Source of the DNA: JAPOXR01 sp965221815
GTDB lineage: Bacteria > Pseudomonadota > Alphaproteobacteria > Rhodobacterales > Rhodobacteraceae
Direction: 5' to 3'
NCBI GenBank assembly: GCA_965221815.1
Contig: OZ244915.1
Coordinates: forward strand, 2,790,001-2,854,000
Length of the DNA: 64,000 bases
Under the pieces are notes generated by a model. It worked only from the letters and a program-made list of their open reading frames with translations, had not been told where the DNA came from and ran no database searches. Below, piece by piece: positions 1-9,141 of the stretch (position 1 is its first letter; each line of letters begins with the position of its first letter). The position numbers and the translations under genes were made by a program.

Positions 1-19
1 GCGGCGGGTTGCCAGCCAT
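1..19 (-). CDS. Start of a second sugar ABC permease (partial)
   Basis: An ATG on the minus strand at 19-17 follows a purine-rich AGGAAGGGGAGC ribosome binding site and lies 15 bases downstream of the stop codon of the preceding permease gene. Only the first six codons (MAGNPP) lie in the window. Position and spacing are those of the second inner-membrane permease (MalG/UgpE type) of a carbohydrate ABC transporter. Identity is inferred from context only. Confidence 0.55.
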
Positions 20-34
20 TGCTCCCCTTCCTGG

Positions 35-961
35 TCATCCAACCTTGTCCTGCATGTCATGGAGGCCAAAGAAACGGAAGTAGAGTGCACCGAATCCTGC
101 CATGACCACCGCCATGACGACACCAATTGCCGAACTGTAGCCGATACGCAGGTCGATGAATGCCTTGATATAAATCTCTGTAGCCAACACGTTGGTGAAG
201 GTTCCCGGTCCTGCTCCGGTTGCCAGCCAGACATAAACAAAGTTGTTGAATGTCCAAATGACGGACATGAGACCAAGGACGGACAGGGTTGGAAGCAGGT
301 AGGGCAAGGTGACAAACCTGAATTGCTGCCAGCGCGTTGCGCCATCAATGGCAGCAGCTTCATTCAACTCTTGCGGAATGGTCTGCAAGGCTGCGAGAAG
401 CGACACTGCCACAAGAGGCGTGGTGTTCCAGACAACAATTGTCACGATCGATGGCCAGACCGTGCGGAGATCGGCCAAAAAGGCAACCGGATTCACAATC
501 AGACCCGTTGACAGAAGCAAGCGATTGATCGCTCCATGGCCGGGATCAAAGAGCCATCGCCAGGCGATGACGGCAACGACAGGCGGTGTCGCCCAAGGCA
601 CCAACAGGACAAGCCGGGTCAAGGTTGTCAATCGCAGGGTTTCAAGAAACCGGGAATTCAGCAACAGTGCAAACAGCAAACCCAGCAACATCCGGAGGAG
701 AACAGTCACCGCCGTGAGCCAGACAATCGTGTTGACCGCCAAGTCAAGAAATCCGGCACTCGACAGGAATTCATGGTAGTTTTCAAGGCCGACGGGGGCC
801 CCACCTGTCCGGAGTTTCAGCAGGGTGATATCAGTCAAACTGAGCTCGATATTGTAGAGTGTGGGATAGAGGTAGAAGGCAACGAGGACAGCAAACACAG
901 GCAACAGCATCCAGAAGGCTGTCAGCCGGTCACGGAATTTGATGGACATCTTCAAGGCCAT
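35..961 (-). CDS. Sugar ABC transporter permease, MalF/UgpA type
   Basis: Inner-membrane permease of a carbohydrate ABC importer, 308 residues from the chosen ATG. A longer open frame exists upstream, but it would overlap the binding-protein gene and has no membrane character. Hydrophobic segments begin at about residue 10 (FWMLLPVFAVLVAFYLYP), as in MalF/UgpA/LacF proteins. The conserved cytoplasmic EAA loop that contacts the ATPase is present at about residue 201 (NEAAAIDGATRWQQF). It follows the binding-protein gene by 61 bases and precedes the second permease by 15, so the genes are probably co-transcribed. The ATPase is encoded on the other strand at 4245-5315. The transported sugar cannot be read from the sequence. 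Confidence 0.92.
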   Translation of the reverse strand: MALKMSIKFRDRLTAFWMLLPVFAVLVAFYLYPTLYNIELSLTDITLLKLRTGGAPVGLENYHEFLSSAGFLDLAVNTIVWLTAVTVLLRMLLGLLFALLLNSRFLETLRLTTLTRLVLLVPWATPPVVAVIAWRWLFDPGHGAINRLLLSTGLIVNPVAFLADLRTVWPSIVTIVVWNTTPLVAVSLLAALQTIPQELNEAAAIDGATRWQQFRFVTLPYLLPTLSVLGLMSVIWTFNNFVYVWLATGAGPGTFTNVLATEIYIKAFIDLRIGYSSAIGVVMAVVMAGFGALYFRFFGLHDMQDKVG

Positions 962-1022
962 GACACTTTGCCTGTCGCGGTCTGCCCGAAAAACCAGGCA
1001 GACCGCGTTTGATCGACGTCGA

Positions 1023-2288
1023 TCAGTTGTCGAGCAGTCGCCTGATATCCTGGAGCAGCTCGGCACTTGCCTCCTGTGAGCTGCTCTGTCCGGAAAGGGC
1101 CTTGCCAGCCGCACGTGCCGTCAGGTTCCAGAGTTGCCCGACGCCGGCACCGCTGTCGCTGTATGCCCCCCAGGTTCGGGTGTGGTTGGCCAGTTGCGCG
1201 GCGAAACCCAGCTCCTCGTCACGATACTCAATTTGCGCCAGCAGGGATTTCTGGGCCGGGAACTGGTTGGTGTAGTAAGTCTCGAACAGACGTGCCCGGG
1301 TCAGAAATTGCAACAATTGCCAGGATTCCGCCGGATGGTCGGTGCTGGCATTGACCACCAGTGTCCGCCCACCAAGATGCGTCTTGGGCGGGTGCGAACC
1401 CGCCATCATGATACCGGAGTCGAACGGTAGGTCAGCCCCGGGGTTTGCCTCTTCAAAAGCACCGAGAAGTTGGCGATAGGTGTTCGTCGGCATCAGGGCC
1501 ATCCCCTGTTCGCCATCCAGCAACGACTGCAGCAAGGCAGGATCATGTGGCACATCGATGGTCAGGACTGAGCGTGACACCAATCCTTCGTCAATGTAGG
1601 TCTTGAAATAATCCATCGCCGCAGCTAGATCGTTCACGGTGACCCCTGGACGATAGCCCTCCTTGCCATCCTCAATGACGACGGCACTGCCATTTGACCA
1701 CAGATAGTAGTTCATCGGGAACCAGAACTGATTACCGGCGGCAAAGGCAAAACCGGTCTTGCCGGTTTGCGCCTTGATGGTCCGGCTGTCCTGCAACAAC
1801 TCCTCCCAGGTCTCCGGAAGATCCGTGATTCCGGCTTCTGCCAGAACATCTGTCCGATAGACCATTGCCCAGGTATCGGCTGACCATGGAACACCCCAGG
1901 CCCGGCCGTCATACATTGTCAGGTCGGTGGCAATGAAATCATCAAATCCATTCCCGAAGCCGCCATACTGGATGAGGTGATCAATAGGTTTCAGAATCCC
2001 TGCCTCGGCCATCTCCCGGGTCCAGACGAACGCGATATGGACGACATCGGGACCCTCTCCCACAGCAGCCTCACGAAGAAACTGATCCCGCGAGTCGCTC
2101 CAGGAGATTGTCTGCAATTCAACGGAAATTCCCGGATTTACGGCCTCAAACTCATCAAGTGCAGCCCGTATCTCTTCCTTTTCACTGTCGTTGAATCGGA
2201 AGGTCAGATTGACATCAGCGAGAGCGCCCCCACCCAACAACAGGGTCAGGACGACCATTGACAATCGAGTTCGCAGATACATGTTCAT
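1023..2288 (-). CDS. Sugar ABC transporter substrate-binding protein
   Basis: Periplasmic binding protein of 421 residues, family 1 extracellular solute-binding type. The start is the ATG at 2288 (MNMYLRTRLS), preceded by GAGGAG; the same frame stays open further upstream but there it is antisense-like overlap with the enolase-superfamily gene. The N-terminus is a signal peptide (basic residues, then a VVLTLLLGGGALA stretch with cleavage after ALA). The body has features common in this family: an early F-(N)-DSEKEEIRAALDEFEA region, GPDVVHIAFVWTREMAEAGIL, and the ALPTNTY-like MALMPTNTYRQ segment. It lies 25 bases downstream of the enolase-superfamily gene and upstream of the permease genes, so one operon is likely. 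Confidence 0.92.
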   Translation of the reverse strand: MNMYLRTRLSMVVLTLLLGGGALADVNLTFRFNDSEKEEIRAALDEFEAVNPGISVELQTISWSDSRDQFLREAAVGEGPDVVHIAFVWTREMAEAGILKPIDHLIQYGGFGNGFDDFIATDLTMYDGRAWGVPWSADTWAMVYRTDVLAEAGITDLPETWEELLQDSRTIKAQTGKTGFAFAAGNQFWFPMNYYLWSNGSAVVIEDGKEGYRPGVTVNDLAAAMDYFKTYIDEGLVSRSVLTIDVPHDPALLQSLLDGEQGMALMPTNTYRQLLGAFEEANPGADLPFDSGIMMAGSHPPKTHLGGRTLVVNASTDHPAESWQLLQFLTRARLFETYYTNQFPAQKSLLAQIEYRDEELGFAAQLANHTRTWGAYSDSGAGVGQLWNLTARAAGKALSGQSSSQEASAELLQDIRRLLDN

Positions 2289-2313
2289 ACTCCTCTGTTG
2301 TATCCATATCAGG

Positions 2314-3453
2314 TCAATGTGTCGCGAATTCTGCGACGACAAAGTGTTGCAAGGCATCCGGGTCGGGTACGAAACCAACCCCATCTCCTCTGGGGACATT
2401 GAGGCGTCCCTTGTGCACATCGAGATCGATTTCACCGAGTTCTGTCCGGAGTGGATTCGGGTTGGCATCCAGCTCGACGGGCCCCATATCACCCATCGCC
2501 GCCATGGCATGGATGGAGGCAGCAAGCCCGACCGCCGTCCCCATGTAATGCAGTGCGCAGGTCGCTCCGGATGCTCTGGCCAGTGCGGCAACCTCCATGG
2601 CTCCACTGATACCGCCCCATTTTGCGACATCAGGTTGCACGATATTGAGTTTGCCCTGCACCAGAAAGTCTTCAAACATCGCAAGCGAGGTGATGTTTTC
2701 GCCTGCCGCCAACGGCACGCTGGAAGTCTTGGCAAGCTCGGCCCATTGCCCGACCGCGTCAGTGGCCAGAAGCGGCTCTTCAACAAATGTGATGCGGTAC
2801 CCCTCAATGGAAGCGATACGCTCCCTTGCCTCATCAAGCGACCAGTTCTGATTGACATCCACTATCAGTTTTGCCTGTGGCTCAACCGCCCGAAATCGCC
2901 TGAGCATGTCTGCATCCTGCGGTGGCCCAAACCCGATTTTGAGTTTGTAGGCGGTGTGGCCAGCTTCACGTAGGGTTTCGATCGAATCTTCGAGATGCGC
3001 CATATCCGGTGTGCTCGCATACACCGGCACCGAATCCCTCCCACCGGGACCCAGAAAATCACACAGCCGCTTGCTCTCTCTTCGCGCTGATGCGTCAGCC
3101 AGTGCCATGTCCAGGCCCGCGACACATTGCCAGAATGACCCCGGCTCACCCGTATGAATTGCCATGCGACGGAATCGGGTTTCGAGGTGCTGTCGCGCCT
3201 CGGTGAAGCATGCGTAGGTGCGTCCCAGAACCGCAGGCACGACAACATCGGCAAGGAGATTCAAACGTGCGACATTGCCCTGTGGGGGGAAGTTGCACCA
3301 TGTCTCCCCCCAGCCAACAGCACCATCCTCGGTCGTGACTTCAACAAGAAGACCATTGCGCGACGTAATCGCACCAAGGCTCGAGACCGGACAATTTTCC
3401 TGGGCGGCCCGGATCGCAAACGCTCTGACTCGATCAATTGCAAGCATCTTCAC
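2314..3453 (-). CDS. Mandelate racemase/muconate lactonizing enzyme family protein
   Basis: Enolase-superfamily enzyme of 379 residues, the usual length. These enzymes abstract a proton alpha to a carboxylate using Mg2+; many members dehydrate or epimerise sugar acids. The K-x-K pair is at 170-172 (YKLKIGFG), the metal ligands are D199 (IVDVNQNW), E225/E226 (FVEEPL) and E252 (AAGENIT), and the C-terminal side has D275 (QPDVAKWGG) and H302. First gene of the minus-strand sugar-transport operon, divergent from the GntR regulator. The context suggests a sugar-acid or related catabolic substrate; the exact reaction is not determinable. Confidence 0.9.
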   Translation of the reverse strand: MKMLAIDRVRAFAIRAAQENCPVSSLGAITSRNGLLVEVTTEDGAVGWGETWCNFPPQGNVARLNLLADVVVPAVLGRTYACFTEARQHLETRFRRMAIHTGEPGSFWQCVAGLDMALADASARRESKRLCDFLGPGGRDSVPVYASTPDMAHLEDSIETLREAGHTAYKLKIGFGPPQDADMLRRFRAVEPQAKLIVDVNQNWSLDEARERIASIEGYRITFVEEPLLATDAVGQWAELAKTSSVPLAAGENITSLAMFEDFLVQGKLNIVQPDVAKWGGISGAMEVAALARASGATCALHYMGTAVGLAASIHAMAAMGDMGPVELDANPNPLRTELGEIDLDVHKGRLNVPRGDGVGFVPDPDALQHFVVAEFATH

Positions 3454-3609
3454 ATATGAACCCGACAGTCAAATCCAACCATCATAATTGAATGATAATT
3501 AATTAATAAGTTGATTACAAGTATTTTATCAATTATGGATTCAGGGTGTCGCTTTGCCTGGGGTCTGGTGTATGTTTGGCGCAGCAGAAACAGTGAGTGG
3601 GGTCAGAGT
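3454..3609. promoter_or_regulatory. Divergent promoter/operator region
   Basis: AT-rich intergenic stretch between the enolase-superfamily gene (minus) and the GntR gene (plus). It contains the inverted repeat CATAATTGA (3483-3491) / TCAATTATG (3529-3537), with a further self-complementary AATTAATT core between. A GntR-type regulator next door commonly binds such palindromes in its own divergent promoter. The operator role is inference. Confidence 0.45.
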
Positions 3610-4242
3610 GTGGGACGTGCGTCAGTGTATGAAGATTTCCGGAATCGACTTTATTCCGGTGAACTCAAACCGGGGCAATTTGTGACCCAGAGTGAATTGG
3701 CCAAACTTGCTGGCGTGTCGCTTGGGAGTGCGCGCGAGGCCATCCAGAAATTGGCACATGATGCATTGCTCAAGGTGCATCCCCAGAGGGGTATACAGGT
3801 CACAGAGGTGACAATTCGCTTCATCCGTGAGGCTTTTCAGTTTCGCAAGATCATGGAAATTGCGGCGATCCAGCCCTTTGTCACCGACGCACCACACAAG
3901 GCATCGGAACTGCTTGAGGCCACACGAAGTGTGCTGCGGGCAGCAACAGAAGACACATCGCAACACACACTGGATCGCGCCCTTGAGGTCGATTGGCGCT
4001 TGCACGATGAGATCGTCCTGTCCCTGAACAATGCGTTGGTGCAGGATACCTACCAGATCAATGCGGTCCGTCTTCGCTTGATCCGCTCGAACATCAAACT
4101 CAATGCAACACGGGTGGCGGGGGCCCTGACGGAGCATATCGGGATTCTGGAGGCGTGTGTTGCCGGGGATGCAGGACAGGCTTCGGAACGACTTGCGGTG
4201 CATCTGGATATTGCCATGCGCCGCGCAATCGAAGGGAACTGA
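3610..4242 (+). CDS. GntR-family (FadR/FCD) transcriptional regulator
   Basis: A 210-residue regulator starting at GTG 3610 (VGRASVYEDFRNRLYSG). The N-terminal winged helix shows the typical pattern: YEDFRNRLYSGELKPGQFVTQSELAKLAGVS, then REAIQKLAHDALLKVHPQRGIQV. The C-terminal half is a helical FCD-type effector domain. An upstream in-frame ATG at 3511 would add an unrelated leader, so the GTG is preferred, although its ribosome binding site is weak. The ATPase gene starts three bases after the stop. Its likely role is effector-controlled repression of the flanking sugar-transport and catabolic genes. Confidence 0.88.
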   Translation: MGRASVYEDFRNRLYSGELKPGQFVTQSELAKLAGVSLGSAREAIQKLAHDALLKVHPQRGIQVTEVTIRFIREAFQFRKIMEIAAIQPFVTDAPHKASELLEATRSVLRAATEDTSQHTLDRALEVDWRLHDEIVLSLNNALVQDTYQINAVRLRLIRSNIKLNATRVAGALTEHIGILEACVAGDAGQASERLAVHLDIAMRRAIEGN

Positions 4243-4244
4243 CA

Positions 4245-5315
4245 TTGAAACCAATTGAGCTGCGCCGCCTCAGGAAGTCATACGGTGCTGTCCCGGTCAT
4301 CCATGGAATCGATGTCGAAATCCGATCCGGTGAATTCGCCGTTCTTGTCGGACCGTCCGGATGTGGAAAATCAACCCTCTTGCGGATGCTGGCCGGTCTT
4401 GAGGACATCACGGCTGGCGAAATCGCAATCGGTGGGCATGTTGTGAACGATCTGCGCCCAAAGGACCGGGACATTGCGATGGTGTTCCAGAATTATGCTC
4501 TCTATCCGCATATGACGGTCGCGGAAAACATGGGGTTCTCGCTGCGTCTGGCCAAGGCGGACAAGACCGAGAGCCGTTTGAAAATCGAACATGCGGCCGA
4601 GATTCTCGGACTTGCGCACTTGCTTGAGCGCTATCCGCGCCAGCTGTCAGGTGGGCAGCGGCAACGCGTTGCCATGGGTCGTGCCATCGTGCGCGATCCC
4701 GCCGTCTTCCTGTTTGATGAACCCCTGTCCAACCTTGATGCCAGACTGCGCGTGAAGATGAGGAGCGAAATTAAGGAATTGCATCGACAACTCAACACAA
4801 CGGTCGTCTACGTCACGCATGATCAGATTGAAGCGATGACGATGGCCGACCGCATCATTGTTCTGGATGGGGGCCGCGTCTCGCAGATCGGGACGCCATT
4901 GAACCTCTATGATGAACCGGCCAATCGATTTGTGGCCACATTCATTGGCTCCCCATCCATGAACATCTTGCCGGCAACGGTCCGAGAGAGCGGTCTCCTA
5001 GTCTTTGGCGATGGGCAGTCCATTGCAGGTGATGTGGACCTCAGGCCCGGAACCGAGGTCGACATTGGTGTTCGTCCTGAAGACGTGCGGATTGACAGCA
5101 AGGCGGGCTGCGGTGCCATCCGGGCGACCGTCAACCTTGTTGAACCGACCGGGGCGGAATCACTCATCTCCTGCCGGATGGGCAGTCTGCCATTTTTGGC
5201 CGCTGTCCGGGACCGGCACAGCGGCCAATTCGGCGACTCCATCCATCTCAGTCTCCCACCCGACAAGATCCACGTGTTCGATCGGTCAAGCGGTCAGAGA
5301 TTGGTCGCGGGATGA
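4245..5315 (+). CDS. Sugar ABC transporter ATP-binding protein (UgpC/MalK type)
   Basis: ATPase of 356 residues, TTG start at 4245 with GAAGGG upstream and only three bases from the GntR stop. Walker A GPSGCGKST at about 36-44, signature LSGGQRQRVAMGRA, Walker B VFLFDEPLSNLDA and the H-loop YVTHDQ are all intact. A C-terminal regulatory TOBE region follows (VRPEDVRIDSKAGCG). This is the energising subunit for the permeases encoded at the left edge of the window. Its last four bases overlap the aldo/keto reductase start. Confidence 0.93.
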   Translation: MKPIELRRLRKSYGAVPVIHGIDVEIRSGEFAVLVGPSGCGKSTLLRMLAGLEDITAGEIAIGGHVVNDLRPKDRDIAMVFQNYALYPHMTVAENMGFSLRLAKADKTESRLKIEHAAEILGLAHLLERYPRQLSGGQRQRVAMGRAIVRDPAVFLFDEPLSNLDARLRVKMRSEIKELHRQLNTTVVYVTHDQIEAMTMADRIIVLDGGRVSQIGTPLNLYDEPANRFVATFIGSPSMNILPATVRESGLLVFGDGQSIAGDVDLRPGTEVDIGVRPEDVRIDSKAGCGAIRATVNLVEPTGAESLISCRMGSLPFLAAVRDRHSGQFGDSIHLSLPPDKIHVFDRSSGQRLVAG

Positions 5316-6376
5316 CCGGGATATCCCTGCCAGCGATCGGTTTCGGGACGGCGCCCCTCGGCGGCCTCTTCTCGGCCGTAACCACTGATGAAGCCCTGCT
5401 GATGCTGGAGGATGCATGGGAAGCGGGCATTCGCTATTTCGATACGGCACCACACTATGGTCAGGGGCGGGCCGAACGGGTTCTGGGCGATTTCCTGCGC
5501 GGCAAGGATCCGGCAACCTATACCCTGTCGACAAAGGTCGGACGGATCCTGACCCGTTCCTCCAACCCGCAAGCCACGTTGAATTCATTTGTCACCCCGC
5601 TGCCCTTCGATCAATCATACGACTACAGCTACGATGGGATCATGCGATCAGTGGAGGACAGCTATCAGCGTCTCGGTCTGAACAGGATTGATGTCCTGCT
5701 CGTTCACGATATCGGCCGGTATACGCATGGCAGCAATGCGGAGGTCGGCACAAGGCAACTGCTGGACAGTGGCGAACGGGCCCTGCGCGACCTGCGGGCT
5801 TCCGGCGAGGTGGACGCTGTCGGGATCGGTGTCAATGAAGTCGAAATCTGTGAGCGCCTGATCGGCAACATCCCGCTGGACATCCTGCTGCTGGCGGGCC
5901 GGTACACCCTGCTTGACCGGACCGCAGAGACACATCTGCTCCCCCGGTGTCTGGACCATCATGTGCAGGTCGTCATCGGGGGCATCTTCAATTCCGGTAT
6001 TTTGGTATCCGGTGCGACTCCGGATGCCCGGTGGAACTACAGCGTGGCACCCCGGAAAATCCGCGATGAAGTCATGGGTCTCGACAGACTCTGCCGGCGC
6101 TTTGGTCTGGTGCTGGCCAGTGCCGCTCTTGCCTTTCCCGATCGGCATCCAGCTGTCAGCACCATCCTGCTCGGTTGTAGAAGCCGTACCGAACTGCATG
6201 AGTGTTTGCAGTGGCTGCAGGACGTGCGCAACCAGCCGCCGCCCGAGGCATTCTGGCAGGACATGCAGTCACGGGGATTGAAATCCCCTTGCCACTCTGA
6301 AGAGACCAGAGGCCCGACCTGTTGCAAGGTGCCGGACCGCTTGCCGGCACTCAATAGCGGTAATGATCTGCCTTGA
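5312..6376 (+). CDS. Aldo/keto reductase (aldose 1-dehydrogenase-like)
   Basis: Cytosolic NAD(P)-dependent oxidoreductase of 354 residues that overlaps the ATPase gene by ATGA, indicating translational coupling. The AKR catalytic tetrad is visible: D44 and Y49 (FDTAPHYGQG), K75 (STKVGR) and H132 (LLVHDIGR). The insertion and general layout match the D-threo-aldose 1-dehydrogenase/L-fucose dehydrogenase branch. Together with the ABC transporter and the enolase-superfamily protein it fits oxidation of an imported sugar to a lactone or acid followed by dehydration. Its 3' end overlaps the convergent ahcY gene by 26 bases. Confidence 0.88.
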   Translation: MTGISLPAIGFGTAPLGGLFSAVTTDEALLMLEDAWEAGIRYFDTAPHYGQGRAERVLGDFLRGKDPATYTLSTKVGRILTRSSNPQATLNSFVTPLPFDQSYDYSYDGIMRSVEDSYQRLGLNRIDVLLVHDIGRYTHGSNAEVGTRQLLDSGERALRDLRASGEVDAVGIGVNEVEICERLIGNIPLDILLLAGRYTLLDRTAETHLLPRCLDHHVQVVIGGIFNSGILVSGATPDARWNYSVAPRKIRDEVMGLDRLCRRFGLVLASAALAFPDRHPAVSTILLGCRSRTELHECLQWLQDVRNQPPPEAFWQDMQSRGLKSPCHSEETRGPTCCKVPDRLPALNSGNDLP

Positions 6377-7754
6377 AGGGACCATCTCGTTGGACCCCGA
6401 TATAGGTCGCCTGCTCATCACTCATCTCTGTCAGGTGCACACCTAAACGACCGAGATGCAGACGCGCGACTTTCTCATCCAGATTCTTGGGAAGCGTATA
6501 GACCGCATTGTCATAATGTTCCGGGCGTGTCCAAAGCTCGATCTGTGCCAACACCTGATTGGTAAAACTCGCCGACATCACAAAACTCGGATGTCCTGTT
6601 GCATTGCCGAGATTCAGTAACCGACCTTCTGAGAGCAGGATAACCCGCCGACCGGACGGCATTTCAATAAGGTCAACCTGATCCTTCACGCGGGTCCATT
6701 TATGGTTGCGCAGGGCAGAGACCTGAATTTCATTGTCGAAATGGCCAATATTCCCGATAATGGCCATATCCTTCATGGCACGGACATGATCGATGCAAAT
6801 CACATCCCGGTTGCCGGTTGCCGTGATAAAAATATCAGCGATCGGCGCAGCATCTTCCAGAGTGACAACTGCAAACCCGTCCATTGCCGCCTGAAGGGCG
6901 CAAATCGGATCCACTTCGGTGACCAGGACACGCGCGCCTGCACCGCGGAGTGAAGCGGCAGAACCCTTGCCAACATCACCATAACCACAGATAACAGCGA
7001 CCTTACCGGCAACCATGGTATCTGTTGCGCGGCGTATGCCATCAACCAGACTTTCACGGCAGCCATACTTGTTGTCGAATTTTGACTTGGTGACACTGTC
7101 GTTGACATTGATGGCCGGAAAAGGCAGCTGACCCTGTTCCTTCAACTGGTACAGACGATTGACACCTGTTGTCGTCTCTTCGGTCACACCGCGGATCTGA
7201 TCACGCTGCCGCGTGAACCAACCCGGATTCTCTTGCATGCGGCGGCTGAACTGGGCAAACAAGGCTTCCTCTTCCTCAGACTTCGGATCAGCAATCAGGT
7301 GGTCTTCGCCGGCTTCAACCCGCGCGCCCAGAATGACATAAAGCGTCGCATCGCCGCCATCATCAAGGATCATATTGGCACCGCCATCCGGGAATTGAAA
7401 AATGCGATCGGCATAATCCCAGTATTCGTCAAGTGATTCACCCTTGAAAGCAAAGACCGGTATCTTCTGGTCGGCAATGGCCGCCGCCGCGTGATCCTGG
7501 GTCGAAAAGACATTGCAGGACGCCCATCGCACTGATGCACCCAGCGCAACAAGAGTCTCAATCAGGACTGCCGTTTGGATCGTCATATGCAGGGATCCGG
7601 CAATTCTTGCCCCCTTCAAAGGTTTGGAATCGGCGAATTCTTCGCGCACGGCCAGCAGGCCCGGCATCTCCGTTTCTGCGATTGCGATTTCCTTGCGACC
7701 GAAATCCGCAAGCTTGATATCCTTGACGATATAATCGTTTACCATGGTGACCAT
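6351..7754 (-). CDS. ahcY: Adenosylhomocysteinase
   Basis: Hydrolyses S-adenosylhomocysteine to adenosine and homocysteine, relieving product inhibition of methyltransferases. Length 467 residues, typical for the alphaproteobacterial enzyme. Diagnostic motifs: C80 with STQDHAAAAI, the NAD-binding CGYGDVGKGSA at about 256-266, VNDSVTKSKFDNKYGC, and the C-terminal KADHYRY whose lysine and tyrosine reach into the neighbouring subunit. A second ATG three codons in (7745) could also be the start. In many Rhodobacterales ahcY lies close to the reg/sen genes, consistent with the SenC gene nearby. Confidence 0.97.
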   Translation of the reverse strand: MVTMVNDYIVKDIKLADFGRKEIAIAETEMPGLLAVREEFADSKPLKGARIAGSLHMTIQTAVLIETLVALGASVRWASCNVFSTQDHAAAAIADQKIPVFAFKGESLDEYWDYADRIFQFPDGGANMILDDGGDATLYVILGARVEAGEDHLIADPKSEEEEALFAQFSRRMQENPGWFTRQRDQIRGVTEETTTGVNRLYQLKEQGQLPFPAINVNDSVTKSKFDNKYGCRESLVDGIRRATDTMVAGKVAVICGYGDVGKGSAASLRGAGARVLVTEVDPICALQAAMDGFAVVTLEDAAPIADIFITATGNRDVICIDHVRAMKDMAIIGNIGHFDNEIQVSALRNHKWTRVKDQVDLIEMPSGRRVILLSEGRLLNLGNATGHPSFVMSASFTNQVLAQIELWTRPEHYDNAVYTLPKNLDEKVARLHLGRLGVHLTEMSDEQATYIGVQRDGPFKADHYRY

Positions 7755-7933
7755 CTTGATTACTGCACAATGAGGCGCTTAACAACATACCTGCCTGTCA
7801 CCAGCACCATACCAGACTCACGATACCAGATTCCAGAGAATTGGCTTTGTGCGGACGGCGACATCGGCAGCCTATGGTGCGATTCAATATTTGGAGGCAA
7901 CTCATTGAGTCTTTCAGTCTTGGCTGTTCATCG

Positions 7934-8632
7934 ATGAAGAAACCCCGCGCCTGGCAACGCATGTTATCCGGCAGACAGCTGGATCTGTTCGATCCCGCCC
8001 CGACCGATATCGAGATTGACGATATTGCGCGCGGCCTCGCTTTTGTAGCGCGTTGGAACGGTCAAACCAGCGGCAACCATCCCTACTCAGTCGCCGAACA
8101 TTCTCTGCTTGTTGAACGGATTTTTCGTGCAAAACACCCCGGCAGTGACCCACGCTGGAAACTTGCCGCGCTACTTCACGATGCCGCAGAATATGTCATC
8201 GGCGACATCATCTCCCCGGTCAAACATACACTTGGCGGCGAATATGAAATCCTTGAGGCCCGCCTTGCAGACGCGATTCATTTGCGATTCGGTCTGCCAG
8301 CGGAACTGCCTGCAAGAATTCAGCGGGGTATCAAGTCAGCTGATCACGCATCAGCCTGGCTTGAGGCCACGCAACTCGCTGGATTTGATGTCAAGGAAGC
8401 AAACCGCCTGTTTCGTCGCCCGAAAGATCAGTCGATTGCCGCGATCCGCATCCAGCCTCTCGCGGCCGAAGAAGCGCGGGAAGCTTTCGTTGAGAGATTC
8501 CAATCGCTGGCCTGTCTTAAATCCGGCAATCAAGCGGATTCAACGAAACAGGCAACACGTGACGCCATATCCTCAGGCACAACGTCGCGGCGAAAGAAAT
8601 CAGCAAATTCGTTATCTGGAAACATCAGATAG
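7934..8632 (+). CDS. HD-domain hydrolase, YfbR-like
   Basis: A 232-residue HD-superfamily phosphohydrolase, starting at ATG 7934 (MKKPRAWQRML). Metal ligands appear as H56 (SVAEHS) and H82-D83 (LLHDAAEYVIGD), the arrangement of the 5'-deoxynucleotidase YfbR group. The substrate is not known for this branch. The last 34 or so residues (from about SGNQADST) are low-quality sequence that lies antisense to the 3' end of senC, giving a 103-base convergent overlap. Relatives are nearer 200 residues, so the tail may be readthrough created by a deletion. Confidence 0.82.
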   Translation: MKKPRAWQRMLSGRQLDLFDPAPTDIEIDDIARGLAFVARWNGQTSGNHPYSVAEHSLLVERIFRAKHPGSDPRWKLAALLHDAAEYVIGDIISPVKHTLGGEYEILEARLADAIHLRFGLPAELPARIQRGIKSADHASAWLEATQLAGFDVKEANRLFRRPKDQSIAAIRIQPLAAEEAREAFVERFQSLACLKSGNQADSTKQATRDAISSGTTSRRKKSANSLSGNIR

Positions 8633-9141
8633 GTAAATGTCGAGTGGTCAACGAGATAGCTACTATCCCCGCCCCCATTGCGAAGCTTGAAATAAACTCG
8701 ATAGGCTTTTGAGACCGCTTCGACCTGTTCCTGCGTTCCGGTCAGACCAATCATATCGGGATGGTAAGCCTCAGCGAACTCAGAAACGATATCCGGGGTG
8801 TCGCGTTCTGGATCAACACTGATGAAGACCGGACGCACATCGATACCGCGCTCGCTCAACAGATCCACTGCGACTGCGTTGCGTGCCACGTCGAACGGAC
8901 AGACATCCGGGCAAAAGGTATAACCAAAATAGACCAGTGTCGGCCGATCGATGATATCGCGGTCCGTGACCGTTTGGCCATTGCCGTCTTGAAGTTCAAA
9001 GGGACCTCCCACGGCACCGCCTGCAACCTGACCCCCTGCGCAATCCCCTGCATCTTTGCGCCAGAACAGCTCGAGCCCGAGAGTCACGCCCATGACGATC
9101 ACTATTACGGAGGATGCCAAAATCGCATAAAATCGTGTCAC
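8530..9141 (-). CDS. senC: SCO1/SenC family copper chaperone
   Basis: Membrane-anchored periplasmic thioredoxin-fold protein of 203 residues, involved in copper delivery to cytochrome c oxidase. The GTG at 9141 follows GAGAGA and gives an N-terminal membrane anchor (FYAILASSVIVIVMGVTLGLELF). The copper site is complete: C77 and C81 (FCPDVCPFD) and a distal histidine in LVDHSTFTY. In Rhodobacter and relatives senC/prrC is flanked by regA and regB (prrA, prrB). Neither is present here, although ahcY on one side and tsaE on the other match that neighbourhood. Confidence 0.92.
   Translation of the reverse strand: MTRFYAILASSVIVIVMGVTLGLELFWRKDAGDCAGGQVAGGAVGGPFELQDGNGQTVTDRDIIDRPTLVYFGYTFCPDVCPFDVARNAVAVDLLSERGIDVRPVFISVDPERDTPDIVSEFAEAYHPDMIGLTGTQEQVEAVSKAYRVYFKLRNGGGDSSYLVDHSTFTYLMFPDNEFADFFRRDVVPEDMASRVACFVESA

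Noticed and set aside
2289..2858. N-terminal extension of the sugar-binding protein frame
   Set aside because: It overlaps the enolase-superfamily gene on the same strand and lacks sense; a signal peptide and ribosome binding site mark ATG 2288 as the start.
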